Position numbers and translations under genes: made by a program
DNA from: 13-2-20CM-66-19 sp963760225
GTDB taxonomy: Bacteria; Pseudomonadota; Gammaproteobacteria; Steroidobacterales; Steroidobacteraceae
Length of the DNA stretch: 64,000 bases
Reading direction: 5' to 3'
Assembly: GCA_963760225.1 (NCBI GenBank)
Contig: CAVXCD010000002.1
Span: 1,074,187-1,138,186 of the forward strand
In this document: piece by piece, positions 1 to 8,679 of the stretch
How the letters are laid out: each line of letters begins with the position of its first letter
Position numbering within the stretch: position 1 is the first letter of the stretch
The notes under the pieces: model-generated
The model's input: only the letters and a program-made list of their open reading frames with translations
Told to the model about the DNA's origin: nothing
Databases searched by the model: none

Positions 1-54
1 GGGCCGCAGTTCGCCCGGCTGCTGCTCGCTGCCCTCGGGGATACCACGGGCTGA
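1..54 (+). CDS. possible 3' end of an upstream gene
   Basis: Frame 1 is open from the window edge to a TGA at 52-54 and gives only 17 residues (ending ALGDTTG). It could be the C-terminus of a gene that begins outside the window. There is too little to recognise a family, and chance openness is possible. Confidence 0.2.
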   Translation, partial: GPQFARLLLAALGDTTG

Positions 55-139
55 AGAGCGCTGGGCGACGCCCGGCTGAGGCGTACACGCGACGAGTGGT
101 GCGCGCAGCGTCGGCTGCGCTGTCTATAGTGCCCACGCC

Positions 140-727
140 ATGCGCGTGCCACGACTCGCGGCCGGCCTGCTGCCCTGGGCGCTCGGTGTCGCCCTGGTGG
201 TGGCCCGTGCGGCACCGCCGGAGCCGCCCGCCGCGCCGCGGGATGGGCAACATGACTTCGACTTCGAGCTCGGCAGCTGGAAGACCCACATCGCGCGCCT
301 GCTGCATCCGCTCAGCGGCTCGACCACCTGGGTGGAGTACGACGGGACCTCGGTGGTACGCAGCATCTGGAACGGCGGTGCGAATCTTCTCGAGCTCGAG
401 GTTTCCGGGCCATCCGGGCACATCGAAGCGCTGTCGCTGCGCCTGTACAACCGCCAATCCCACCAGTGGAGCCTCAATTTCGCCAACAGCAGCGCCGCTT
501 CCCTGGGCCAACCCACCATCGGCGAATTCCACGACGGTCGTGGCGAGTTTTTCGATCAGGAGACCATCGCTGATCGCGCGGTACTGGTGCGCTTCGTCAT
601 TTCAGACATCACTCCCAGCTCGTGTCATTTCGAGCAGTCCTTCTCCACCGACGGCGGCAGAACCTGGGAGGTGAACTGGATCGCCACCGACACCCGCATC
701 GGCACCGCCGCCGACACGCCCCGTTAA
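140..727 (+). CDS. secreted DUF1579-like protein
   Basis: 195 residues. A hydrophobic N-terminal segment (residues 5-25) ending in an Ala-rich stretch looks like a signal peptide, so the protein is probably periplasmic. Residues 38-47 (HDFDFELGSW) and 171-176 (DGGRTW) match the start and end motifs of the DUF1579 group, small beta-barrel proteins of unknown function. The length is normal for the family. The gene stands 86 bases upstream of the NHL-repeat gene on the same strand and may be co-transcribed with it. No catalytic residues are evident and the substrate is unknown. A C-terminal scrap with a similar DGGKTW motif occurs at about 54.5 kb. Confidence 0.7.
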   Translation: MRVPRLAAGLLPWALGVALVVARAAPPEPPAAPRDGQHDFDFELGSWKTHIARLLHPLSGSTTWVEYDGTSVVRSIWNGGANLLELEVSGPSGHIEALSLRLYNRQSHQWSLNFANSSAASLGQPTIGEFHDGRGEFFDQETIADRAVLVRFVISDITPSSCHFEQSFSTDGGRTWEVNWIATDTRIGTAADTPR

Positions 728-813
728 CGCGCGGGATAGAACCTGCGCGGCGTTTGGCGCCACTTACCCCGGTAACCGCAGCGGACCGCCCGCTCGAACA
801 ACAGGGGAAACAC

Positions 814-1983
814 ATGAAGGGCCATATCAGGGATGCCCGCCGGCTCGGCCGCGCGTGGCTCGCTTTGTCGATGCTGGTTGCAGCCGCTGCGGCGCTCGCC
901 GCCGATGAGCAAGCACTGCTGCCGCCGCTGAAAACGATCAGCACCATCGCCTCCACCGTTCCCGGGAACGGCGACGTCAATCCCTACGGCGTGGCCGAGG
1001 TGCGGCAGACCGTGGGGAACCTGCGCGCCGGCCATATTCTGGTCAGCAATTTCAACGACTCCGCCAACGTCCAGGGAACCGGCTCCACCATCGTCGAGGT
1101 GGCGCCCGACGGCACAACGAGCCTGTTCGCCGCTCTCAACGCCGCTACACTTCCCGGCAGCTGCCCGGGCGGCGTGGGGCTCACCACCGCACTCGTGGTA
1201 CTCGATCAGGGGTGGGTGATCGTCGGCAGTCTGCCCACCACCGTCAACGGCGCCGGAAATACCGTGTTCACCGGCGCGGGGTGCCTGATCGTCCTCGACA
1301 GCCTCGGCAATGCGGTCGAGACCTTCTACGGCTCGCTGATCAACGGCCCGTGGGACATGGCTGCCTTCGACGGCGAACACGAGGCGAAACTGTTCGTCAG
1401 CAACGTTCTCAATGGCACGGTCGCAGCCGGTGGCTCGGTGGTCGACGGCGGCACCGTGACGCGCCTGAATCTCAAGGTCTCCACGTCCGCGATGCCGGCG
1501 CTCGAGTCGATCACCGTGATCGCCTCGGGGTTTTCGGAGGAGACTAACTCGGCGGCGCTGGTCATCGGGCCGACCGGAGTGGCACTGCATGCGGGTTGCG
1601 CCAGTGACGGCGACGAGTGCGGCGGCGATCACGACGGCGCGCGGCTGTACGTGGCCGATACCCTCAACAATCGCATCGCGGTCATCGATCACGCGCTCGG
1701 ACGCACGACTTCGGCGGGCACGGGGCGCACTCTGACCGCGGGCGGCAGCTTGAACGCTCCGCTCGGCCTGATCGTCACGCCGGGCGGAGAGCTGCTGACG
1801 GTGAACGGCGGCGACGGCAACATCATCGAGATCTCCCCGGGCGGGGTACAGCGCGCCAAGAAGCTGCTCGACACCGTCGGCTCGCCCGAGGGTGCGGGGG
1901 CGCTGTTCGGGCTGGCGTACGATCCGGCCCACGGCGTCTACTTCGTGGACGACAACACCAACACGCTCAACCTGCTGCACTGA
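814..1983 (+). CDS. secreted NHL/SMP-30-like beta-propeller protein
   Basis: The start is placed at ATG 814 because it has a GGGGAA ribosome site 5 bases upstream and is followed directly by a signal peptide (basic start, hydrophobic core LALSMLVAAAAALA, cleavage after AAD). The frame is open further upstream but without such signals. The mature part has repeated units of the kind found in NHL/six-bladed propellers: residues about 290-300 contain RLYVADTLNNRIAVID and a second unit near the C-terminus contains AYDPAHGVYFVDDNTNTLN. Such proteins are periplasmic or extracellular binding or hydrolytic scaffolds. No specific substrate can be assigned. Confidence 0.75.
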   Translation: MKGHIRDARRLGRAWLALSMLVAAAAALAADEQALLPPLKTISTIASTVPGNGDVNPYGVAEVRQTVGNLRAGHILVSNFNDSANVQGTGSTIVEVAPDGTTSLFAALNAATLPGSCPGGVGLTTALVVLDQGWVIVGSLPTTVNGAGNTVFTGAGCLIVLDSLGNAVETFYGSLINGPWDMAAFDGEHEAKLFVSNVLNGTVAAGGSVVDGGTVTRLNLKVSTSAMPALESITVIASGFSEETNSAALVIGPTGVALHAGCASDGDECGGDHDGARLYVADTLNNRIAVIDHALGRTTSAGTGRTLTAGGSLNAPLGLIVTPGGELLTVNGGDGNIIEISPGGVQRAKKLLDTVGSPEGAGALFGLAYDPAHGVYFVDDNTNTLNLLH

Positions 1984-2005
1984 CCGCGCCCCGCCCGGGG
2001 CGCGG
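1984..2005 (+). terminator. GC hairpin after the NHL gene
   Basis: Directly after the stop codon at 1981-1983 there is a perfect 9-bp stem CCGCGCCCC/GGGGCGCGG with a 4-base loop. There is no T-run, so it is either a weak intrinsic terminator or an mRNA 3' stabiliser between convergent genes. Confidence 0.4.
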
Positions 2006-2062
2006 CAGGCGCACGCCCTGCCCGCCCCGGCTGGCCGTCCGGTTGGCCGCCGGTCGCGCCGG

Positions 2063-3175
2063 CTAGGTCGTCCAGATCGTGGTGAATACCCGCACGAAAT
2101 TCGCGCCGATGACCTTCTCGGCGGCCGCCGCGGAATAGCCGCGCCGCAGCAAGCGGTCGGCGATGACCTCGATTCTGCGTGGCTGGTTCAGCCCGATGAC
2201 GTACGTGGGGCGATCCTCCTCCGGGGCGGACAAGCCGGCCTTGCGGCGCGCCTCGACCTGGCGGGCGAACTCCGCCATGCCCTTGGCGCTCGTATCGAAG
2301 GGATTGATGCCGACGTCGCTGCCGACGCCGACGTGGTCCTCGCCGGCGACGCGCAGCGCGTGCTCCAGGTGCGCCATGTAGTCATCGAGCGTGGGCTGGC
2401 GCGGCGAGGCGGTCAGGTACGGCAGGTCGTAGATGCCGACCACGCCGCCCCTGTCGGCGAGCGCGCGCAGCTGCGCGTCGCTCTTGTTGCGCGGATGCTC
2501 GTGTATGGCCGCGCAGCCCGCGTGCGTCATGACCGGCGGGCGCGCCGAGGCGGCGAGCACATCCGCGGTCGTCGCGGCATTGGCGTGACTCAGATCGATC
2601 GCGATCCCTAAGCGGTTCATCTCCCTCACGGCATCCCGGCCGAGAGGGGTGAGGCCACCGGCGTCGGGCTCCATGACGCCGGCGGCAAACGGCGAGCGCC
2701 GGTTGTACGACATCTGCATGACGCGCACACCCAGGCCGCGAAACACCTCGAACGAGGCGACATCCCCGCCGAGCATGTCGGCACTCTCGAACGACAGAAT
2801 GATCCCGAGCACTCCGCTGCGCTTGGCGCGCGCCATGTCGTCGGCCACCCGCACCTGCGTGAAATAACCGGGATAGGTCTCGATGATCTGCTGGATCTGG
2901 GCGATTTCCGCGACCGTGTGGGCGAGGTCCATGTTGATGCCGCCGAGGCTCAGCTTGATGACGCTGATGCCGCTGCCGCGCGTCTCGTCCAGATCCGCCT
3001 GCGGCAGCGGCAGGCGATCTTCGAGCGGTGGCGAGGAATTGCAGTCGAGGACCAATGCGCGCGCGTAGAGCGCCCGGGCCGCGGGACTGACGGTGTCGGT
3101 GGCGGCGGCCAGCGGGGCGAGTGCCGCGCCGGCGGCCGCAGCACCCAGCACCTGGGAAAACTTGCGCCGGTTCAT
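2063..3175 (-). CDS. Tat-exported membrane dipeptidase-like protein (peptidase M19)
   Basis: 370 residues. The N-terminus MNRRKF followed by an Ala-rich hydrophobic stretch is a Tat-type signal. The fold is that of renal-dipeptidase-type M19 zinc enzymes, which cleave dipeptides in the periplasm. Visible family motifs are FESAD (E130), DLSHAN (H197), MTHAGC (H218) and GVGSDVG (D287). The usual His-x-Asp motif at the beginning of the barrel is absent: the corresponding segment reads LDCNSS (43-48). The family is clear, but activity and metal content are uncertain. It is followed 25 bases downstream by the RidA gene on the same strand. Confidence 0.85.
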   Translation of the reverse strand: MNRRKFSQVLGAAAAGAALAPLAAATDTVSPAARALYARALVLDCNSSPPLEDRLPLPQADLDETRGSGISVIKLSLGGINMDLAHTVAEIAQIQQIIETYPGYFTQVRVADDMARAKRSGVLGIILSFESADMLGGDVASFEVFRGLGVRVMQMSYNRRSPFAAGVMEPDAGGLTPLGRDAVREMNRLGIAIDLSHANAATTADVLAASARPPVMTHAGCAAIHEHPRNKSDAQLRALADRGGVVGIYDLPYLTASPRQPTLDDYMAHLEHALRVAGEDHVGVGSDVGINPFDTSAKGMAEFARQVEARRKAGLSAPEEDRPTYVIGLNQPRRIEVIADRLLRRGYSAAAAEKVIGANFVRVFTTIWTT

Positions 3176-3200
3176 GTGCGTGCGGACCGTGTGCCGGGCA

Positions 3201-3683
3201 TCAGCGGTGCACCGGCTGCGGGCGGGCGACGGCGATGCCGCTCACCTCGAAGTGCGCACCGCGCACCAGCTGTGCCACGCCGATGAAGGCGCGTGCCGGA
3301 TAGTGCCCGTGAAAGTAGCCGCGGTAGACGCTGTTGAACGCGTCGTACAGGCGCAGGTCGGTGCAATACACCGTCACCGACACCAGATCGTCCATCTGCA
3401 GGCCGCCCGCCTCCACGGTGTGCTTCACCGCCTCCATGACGAGGCGCGCCTCCGCGCCGCTGTCGGCGGCAGCATTGCCCGTGTGCGGATCGAGTCCCAG
3501 GTGGCCGGCCAGGTACAGCGTGTCGCCGCTGCGAACCGCGTCGCTGAAGGGTAGCGGCTGTGCCCCGGCAGGAACTGCGTGGTCGACGTAACTGCGCGCC
3601 GCGGGGGCGCCGCTGTCGGCCGCCGCCGCGACGGCCGCCAGCAGTAGCGCCGCGGCGCACGCGCCCAGCATGTTCGGTTTCAT
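3201..3683 (-). CDS. exported RidA/YjgF-family protein
   Basis: 160 residues from the ATG at 3683, chosen because it starts a clean signal peptide (MKPNMLGACAAALLLAAVAA). The frame extends further upstream only as low-complexity shadow of the next gene. The mature part is a complete RidA domain with the conserved Arg (R131 in YPARAF) that in cytosolic RidA binds the imine carboxylate for hydrolysis to a ketoacid. An exported RidA is unlikely to serve the usual cytosolic 2-aminoacrylate detoxification and may act on other compounds. It lies between the M19 gene and ogt on the same strand. Confidence 0.85.
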   Translation of the reverse strand: MKPNMLGACAAALLLAAVAAAADSGAPAARSYVDHAVPAGAQPLPFSDAVRSGDTLYLAGHLGLDPHTGNAAADSGAEARLVMEAVKHTVEAGGLQMDDLVSVTVYCTDLRLYDAFNSVYRGYFHGHYPARAFIGVAQLVRGAHFEVSGIAVARPQPVHR

Positions 3684-3735
3684 GTGTATTCCCGGAAAAT
3701 GTGTCAGCTGCGCCGCGCAGGACACGCCGCTGCGC

Positions 3736-4305
3736 TCAGGCGCCACGCACGGCGCGGCGCGCACTGTCGACCGGCCGGGCGCGTACCGGTGCGGCATCGA
3801 ACAGGTCCGCGACGCAGGCTGCGCCCTCGAGCGCCAGCAACGCGCGCTTGATCGGCAGCCCCCCGCCGAAGCCGGTCAGCGAGCCATCCGCACCGATGAC
3901 GCGGTGGCACGGCACGATGATCGGCAAGGGGTTGGCGCCGTTCGCCAGCCCGACCGCGCGCGCCGCGCCGGGCAGCTCGATCCGCCGCGCCAGCTCCCCG
4001 TAGGAAAGGGTCTCGCCATAGGGAATCGCTTGCAGCGCGCGCCACACGCTCAGCTGGAACGGCGTGCCGCGCGGCGCGAGCGCCAGCGAGAAGCTGCGGC
4101 GCGTGCCGGCGAAGTACTCCTCGAGCTGCCGGAGCGCCGCGGCAAACGGTGCCGCGTCGCGGCGCCAGTCGGCCGCCGGACGTGGTGCGCGCGAGTCCGC
4201 GTGGAAGTACAGGTGCGTCAGCGCGTCCGCGCTGCCGGCCAGCAGCAGCGGGCCCACCGGTGAGTCGGTCTGGTACCAGTACATCATGGAGCTCTCCGTT
4301 CGCAT
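3736..4305 (-). CDS. ogt: methylated-DNA--[protein]-cysteine S-methyltransferase
   Basis: Suicide DNA repair protein that moves the methyl group of O6-methylguanine (or O4-methylthymine) to its own cysteine. The active-site motif PCHRV lies at 132-136 (acceptor C133), preceded by the helix-turn-helix region with YGETLSYGELA and followed by GFGGGL. The length of 189 residues fits Ogt rather than the longer Ada. Translation may begin at MMYWYQ (4287) rather than at 4305. It lies 13 bases downstream of the Ada-AlkA gene, so both are probably one alkylation-damage operon. Confidence 0.93.
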   Translation of the reverse strand: MRTESSMMYWYQTDSPVGPLLLAGSADALTHLYFHADSRAPRPAADWRRDAAPFAAALRQLEEYFAGTRRSFSLALAPRGTPFQLSVWRALQAIPYGETLSYGELARRIELPGAARAVGLANGANPLPIIVPCHRVIGADGSLTGFGGGLPIKRALLALEGAACVADLFDAAPVRARPVDSARRAVRGA

Positions 4306-4318
4306 GCAGATCGTGATG

Positions 4319-5845
4319 TTACGCCGCCGCGCTCGCCGCGACCGGCTTGTTTCGGACGTGGCGCGCGCGGCTGCCGGCGTCCGCGGCGGCGCGCCACAGG
4401 TGCATCACCGCGTAGCTGCGCCAGGGTTGCCAGGCGCGGGCGCGCGCCTCCAGCTCGCGCACGCCCAGCGGGCGCTCGGCGCCCGCGGCCACGCGGCGCA
4501 GCACCAGGTCGCCGGCCGGCAGGGCGTCGGGCTCGCCGAGCGCCCGCAACGCCACGTACTGCGCGGTCCAGGGGCCGATGCCCGGCAGCGCCGTGAGCGC
4601 TGCGATCACCGTCTCGGGGGCGGCACTGAAATCGATGCGCCGCTCGGTCACGGCGCGCGCCAGCGCGTGCAGCGTCGCGGCACGCGAGCGCGTCATCCCG
4701 AGGCCGTCGAGGTTCGCGGCCGCGACCTGCGCGGCGGTCGGAAACAGGTGGGTGAGGCCGTCGGCGGCGACGCGCAGCACGGTACCCGCCTGCGCCGCCA
4801 GCCGCGTCGCGAGCGTGCGGCCGGCCGCGACGCTCACCTGCTGTCCGAGCACGGCGCGCACCGCGCACTCGAACGGCTCCCAGGCGCCGGGAATGCGCAG
4901 ACCGGGCCGCAGCCGCACCAGCGGCCCGATGAGCGGATCGGTAGCCAGCTCGATGCCGATGCGCTGCGGGTCGGCCGCCAGGTCGAACACCCGTCGCGCG
5001 GCGGACGACAACTGCAGCAGCGCGGCCGGCGGCGCGCCCGTCACGCGCAGCTCGAGCGCATCCTCGCCGGGCAGCGCGTCGAGGCGCACCAGCGCGTGAC
5101 CACCCTCGCACACCAGGGTGCGCGCATAGCCTTGCGCGTCGACACGCTCGACGCCGCCGACCGCGCGCGCCGCGAGGAAATCGCGCATGTGCGCCCAGTC
5201 GTAAGGCGGCCGGTAGGCCAGCCGCAGCACCACTTCCTCCGTGCGCTCGCCGCTCGCGCCGTGCCGCCGCACCCGGCGCAGCTCGCGCGGGGCGCGCCGA
5301 TAGGTGTGGCGAAACGCGTCGTTGAAACGGCGGCAGCTGCCGAAGCCGGCGGCCATCGCGATCTGGGTGATCGGCAGGTTGGTCTCCTCGAGCAGGCACA
5401 CCGCGAAGTGCAGCCGCCGCGTCTGCGCGACCGCGATCGGCGAGGCCCCGACGTGCCGGGCGAACAGCCGCAGCAGGTGGCGCGGTCCGATGCCCAGCCG
5501 CGCGGCGAGCGTCTCGACCGAATCCTCGTCGAGCGCTCCCTCGTTGATCAGGCGCAGCGCGCGGCGCACCACCGCCTTGGTGCCGAGCCAGGCAGGCGTA
5601 CCCGGTGCGGCCTCGGGGCGGCAGCGCAGGCACGGCCGGAACCCTGCGGCCTCCGCGGCCGCGGGGCTGACGAAGAACCGCACGTTGGACCGCTTGGCAT
5701 AACGCGAGGGGCAGATCGGCCGGCAGTAGATGCCGGTCGAGGTCACGGCGATGAAGAACTTGCCGTCGAAGCGCGCATCGCGGCTGATGCGCGCGCGATT
5801 GAGTGCCTCGGTATCGAGCCCGGATATGGTCTGCATGGCGGCCAC
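4319..5845 (-). CDS. Ada-type regulator fused to AlkA DNA-3-methyladenine glycosylase
   Basis: 508 residues with three parts. Residues 15-80 are the Ada zinc domain with four cysteines (C41, C45, C72, C75), which senses methyl phosphotriesters. Residues 88-185 are an AraC-type helix-turn-helix. Residues about 195-490 are AlkA (N-terminal TATA-like lobe and HhH-GPD glycosylase with LPGIGPWTAQ near 418-428 and the catalytic Asp in AGDL shortly after). The protein should both switch on the methylation response and excise alkylated bases. This fusion is known from other bacteria. Self-activation of the ada-alkA/ogt unit is likely but no operator was identified. Confidence 0.92.
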   Translation of the reverse strand: MAAMQTISGLDTEALNRARISRDARFDGKFFIAVTSTGIYCRPICPSRYAKRSNVRFFVSPAAAEAAGFRPCLRCRPEAAPGTPAWLGTKAVVRRALRLINEGALDEDSVETLAARLGIGPRHLLRLFARHVGASPIAVAQTRRLHFAVCLLEETNLPITQIAMAAGFGSCRRFNDAFRHTYRRAPRELRRVRRHGASGERTEEVVLRLAYRPPYDWAHMRDFLAARAVGGVERVDAQGYARTLVCEGGHALVRLDALPGEDALELRVTGAPPAALLQLSSAARRVFDLAADPQRIGIELATDPLIGPLVRLRPGLRIPGAWEPFECAVRAVLGQQVSVAAGRTLATRLAAQAGTVLRVAADGLTHLFPTAAQVAAANLDGLGMTRSRAATLHALARAVTERRIDFSAAPETVIAALTALPGIGPWTAQYVALRALGEPDALPAGDLVLRRVAAGAERPLGVRELEARARAWQPWRSYAVMHLWRAAADAGSRARHVRNKPVAASAAA

Positions 5846-5917
5846 GATACGCGCGGCGGCCGCGCAAGAGTAGCCATTTTCGGACGTGGCGGCGCGGCGC
5901 GTGAGCGCGCCGGCGCC

Positions 5918-6514
5918 TCAGGCGGCCTCGCGCGCCATGGCGCGCGCGTAAGCCGGCCGCGTCACGATGCGCTGCACGTAGTCGTCGATGAGCGCGGACT
6001 TCGGCAACAGCGGGCTGCCGGCAAACATCGCAAAGCTCGTGCCGTACAGCACGTCGGCAGCCGAGAACTGCGCGCCGAGCAGGTACGGTCCGGGCGACAG
6101 TTGCTGCACCAGCACCGGCAACACTTCCTCCACCGCCACCCAGCCGGCGGTGCCGCGCGGCACCTCGACCTTCATGAACTTCGACATGATTGCCGGCTCG
6201 AACACGCCGGTGTAGTACGCCAGCCACGACAGGTACGGGCCGCGCGCCGGATCACCCACGAGCGGGCCGAGGCGGTTCTTCGGGAACTTGTCCGTCAGGT
6301 ACAGCGCGATCGCCGGCGACTCGAACACCACCACGCCGTCGTCGCTGATCGCCGGCACCTTGCCGTGCGGGTGCGGATTGGCAGGATCCAGCGCGCCGCT
6401 GCCATCACGACTGCGGATGCTGACGCTGTGGATCTGGTACGGAGCCTCGAGCTCCTCCAGCAGGAAGATGAAGCGCGTGGCGCGGCTCTTGGCGCGGTGA
6501 TACAGCGTGATCAT
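5918..6514 (-). CDS. glutathione S-transferase family protein
   Basis: 198 residues. The N-terminal thioredoxin-like domain (1-80) has the GST glutathione-binding pattern GKVPAI followed by VFESPAIALYL, where the Glu-Ser pair binds the gamma-glutamyl group. The all-helical C-terminal domain follows (90-190). It probably conjugates or reduces electrophiles with glutathione in the cytosol; the substrate is unknown. The gene is on the same strand as, and 20 bases downstream of, a small membrane protein gene. Confidence 0.88.
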   Translation of the reverse strand: MITLYHRAKSRATRFIFLLEELEAPYQIHSVSIRSRDGSGALDPANPHPHGKVPAISDDGVVVFESPAIALYLTDKFPKNRLGPLVGDPARGPYLSWLAYYTGVFEPAIMSKFMKVEVPRGTAGWVAVEEVLPVLVQQLSPGPYLLGAQFSAADVLYGTSFAMFAGSPLLPKSALIDDYVQRIVTRPAYARAMAREAA

Positions 6515-6533
6515 GTGCGTGCTCCCCTGGTCT

Positions 6534-6962
6534 TTAGTGCAGCGACTGCAGCGTCGCGAGCGCGGCGCCGCGCAATCGCCCGATCGCGTCGTCGATCCGG
6601 TTGACGCTGCTCTCGTCGTCCTTGCCGAGGCCTTCCCAGTTCTCGCTCCAGGTCTTCTGCAGCTCCGCCGCGCGCGCCGGCAGCGGCGCGGGCACCACGG
6701 CCGCGAGATCGCGGATCACCAGCACGTAGCTCCAGCCGGTGCGGGGATTGCCGCCAGTGGGGTCGCGATCGTACTGCGCCAGGAACACCACCCGCTCGAG
6801 CTCCGCGAGCTTGCCGAGCAGCTCGAAGGTCGCGGTGCGCGTATTGCGGTTGTACTCGGTGTGCTCGTTGCGCCAAGTGTTATAGCCGAGACTGCTGAGC
6901 GCCACGACGAGACTGATGAGAGCGACTGAATTATTGCGCAGCTGCTGCCGAAACGTGCTCAT
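6534..6962 (-). CDS. membrane-anchored hypothetical protein
   Basis: 142 residues. A single hydrophobic segment near the N-terminus (residues 12-28, SVALISLVVALSSLGYN) precedes a polar, mostly helical domain with conserved-looking charged and aromatic residues (YNRNTRTATFELL). The layout is that of a signal-anchored periplasmic helical protein. I do not recognise a named family. It ends 20 bases before the GST gene, so the two may be co-transcribed. Confidence 0.65.
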   Translation of the reverse strand: MSTFRQQLRNNSVALISLVVALSSLGYNTWRNEHTEYNRNTRTATFELLGKLAELERVVFLAQYDRDPTGGNPRTGWSYVLVIRDLAAVVPAPLPARAAELQKTWSENWEGLGKDDESSVNRIDDAIGRLRGAALATLQSLH

Positions 6963-7094
6963 GGGTGCGGATGATACCTAAGCCGCCGCGACCTTAACGA
7001 AAGCTGAATGACCCTCCCCGCCGCGGGCTGCTGTCAGCCGCCGCTCCCGCCATGCGTTCCTTACTGCAGGTGGATTGAACTCGAGGAGAGGAAC

Positions 7095-7253
7095 ATGCGT
7101 GGCATTGTCAAGTTGGCTCTGGCGCTCGGTCTCGCCGCGGTGCTCGCCGGCTGCGTCGTCGCCCCGGTCGGCCCCCCGCGCGGCTATGTCGGCGCGGCGG
7201 TGATCGCCCCCCCGGTGGTGGTGGTCCACGGCGGCTACTGGCAGCGCTGGTAA
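7095..7253 (+). CDS. very small lipoprotein
   Basis: 52 residues from ATG 7095, preceded by GAGGAGAGG at good spacing. The signal sequence ends in the lipobox LAGC, so the Cys should be lipid-modified. The remaining 32 residues are Gly/Pro/Val-rich (PPRGYVGAAV) and end in an aromatic tail (GGYWQRW). Proteins of this type are frequent in Proteobacteria, sometimes named YXWGXW-type, and have no known function. A strong hairpin follows. Confidence 0.7.
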   Translation: MRGIVKLALALGLAAVLAGCVVAPVGPPRGYVGAAVIAPPVVVVHGGYWQRW

Positions 7254-7269
7254 ACGCGCGGTGACTTTT

Positions 7270-7307
7270 CGCCTGCGTCTGCGCACCCGGTGCGCAGAAC
7301 GCAGGCG
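7270..7307 (+). terminator. long hairpin between lipoprotein and transporter genes
   Basis: Inverted repeat of 16 bp (left arm 7270-7285, right arm 7291-7307 with one bulged A at 7298) around a 5-base loop. It is very GC-rich and has no T-run after it. It likely ends the lipoprotein transcript or protects its 3' end and separates it from the operon that starts at 7363. Confidence 0.55.
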
Positions 7308-7362
7308 CGCCTTCCTGCCCACGGAGTGATTCGCGCCGCCCAAGTCCGCTAGTATCCGTCGC

Positions 7363-8679
7363 ATGGCAGACGCGCCGCACCGCTCCCTGCGCTTCGGCCA
7401 GACCAGGACCATCCTGCTGCTGTTCGGCGGCTACGCCGCCTGTTACTACTGCCGCGCCGACCTGTCGGTCGCCACGCCGCTGCTGGTCGAAGAGCTGGGC
7501 AGGCACGGCGTCAGCCACGGCGAGGCGCTCATCCACATCGGCACGATCAGCTCGCTCGGCGTGCTGGCGTACGCCCTGGGCAAGCTGTTCCTCACCGGGC
7601 TCGGCGACTACTGGGGAGGGCGACGCAACTTCCTAATCGGCGTCGGCGGCGCGACGCTGTTCACCTTGATGTTCGCCGCCGGCGGTACGCTGCCGGTATT
7701 CACCCTCGCCTGGGTCGGCAACCGCCTGACGCAGTCGCTCGGCTGGGCCGGACTCATCAAGGTGTCGTCCCGCTGGTTCGACTACTCCTCCTACGGCTCG
7801 ATCATCGGCATCCTCAGCATCAGCTACCTGGTCGGCGATGCGCTGGCACGCCAGCAGATGAGCATGCTGATCGCGCGCGGCTACGGCTGGCGCGCGCTGT
7901 TCCTGTTCGCCGCACTCGTCGCCGGGGCGATGCTGCTGGCGAACCTGTGGCTGCTGCGCGAGTCGCGCGTCGCCGAGGGTCACACCGAGGCGCGGCCCAA
8001 CCCGCTCAACCTGTTCGCCGCGACGCACACGCGGCCGGCGAGCGTCAGCGCGCTGCTCGTGCCGCTGCTGCGCAGCCGCGCGTTCCTGCTGGTTTGCCTG
8101 CTGTCGTTCGCCTGCACGATAATCCGCGAGACGTTCAATACCTGGACGCCGGTGTACCTGCGCGACCATCTCGGCTACAGCATGAGCGATTCCGCCGGCC
8201 TGAGCGCCGTATTTCCGGGCGTGGGCGTGGTGTCGGTGCTGATCGCCGGCTGGTTGAGCGATCGGCTCGGGCTGACCGGGCGCTCGCTGCTCATGTTCCT
8301 GGGCCTCGCCGGCAGCGTCGCGGCGCTGCTGGTGCTCATGACGGTGCGAGCGGGCGTCTCGCATGCGCTGTTTCCCATCGTCATGATCGGCGTGGTGGCG
8401 TTCTGCGTGCTCGGCCCCTACTCCTATCTCGGCGGCGCGTTCGCGCTGGATTTCGGCGGCAAGCAGGCGAGCGCTGCCTCCTCGGGCATCATCGACGGAA
8501 TCGGCTATCTCGGCGGTGTGCTCGCCGGTGACAGCGTGGCGCGCCTCGCGGTCGCGTTCGGCTGGGACGGGGTGTTCGTGACGCTTGCCGGGGTGAGCGT
8601 GCTGGCGACGCTGTGCGCCGGCGTGCTGCACCTCATCAACACGCGCGCGGCGCGCACCCGGCATGCCGGCTCAGCATGA
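7363..8679 (+). CDS. MFS transporter, organophosphate/phosphonate (OPA)-like
   Basis: 438 residues with about 12 hydrophobic segments, an inner-membrane major facilitator. The N-terminal CYYCRADLSVATPLL and the following KLFLTGLGDYWGGRR loop resemble the GlpT/UhpC branch that exchanges organophosphates or phosphonates for phosphate. The stop codon overlaps the start of the HD oxygenase gene (ATGA, 8676-8679), so the two are translationally coupled. This points to uptake of the substrate of the downstream enzymes. The substrate assignment (phosphonate) is inferred from the neighbour. Confidence 0.82.
   Translation: MADAPHRSLRFGQTRTILLLFGGYAACYYCRADLSVATPLLVEELGRHGVSHGEALIHIGTISSLGVLAYALGKLFLTGLGDYWGGRRNFLIGVGGATLFTLMFAAGGTLPVFTLAWVGNRLTQSLGWAGLIKVSSRWFDYSSYGSIIGILSISYLVGDALARQQMSMLIARGYGWRALFLFAALVAGAMLLANLWLLRESRVAEGHTEARPNPLNLFAATHTRPASVSALLVPLLRSRAFLLVCLLSFACTIIRETFNTWTPVYLRDHLGYSMSDSAGLSAVFPGVGVVSVLIAGWLSDRLGLTGRSLLMFLGLAGSVAALLVLMTVRAGVSHALFPIVMIGVVAFCVLGPYSYLGGAFALDFGGKQASAASSGIIDGIGYLGGVLAGDSVARLAVAFGWDGVFVTLAGVSVLATLCAGVLHLINTRAARTRHAGSA

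Noticed and set aside
4064..6604. 846-residue plus-strand frame over the repair genes
   Set aside because: It is antisense to the clearly identified ogt, ada-alkA and GST genes; long shadow frames are expected in GC-rich DNA.
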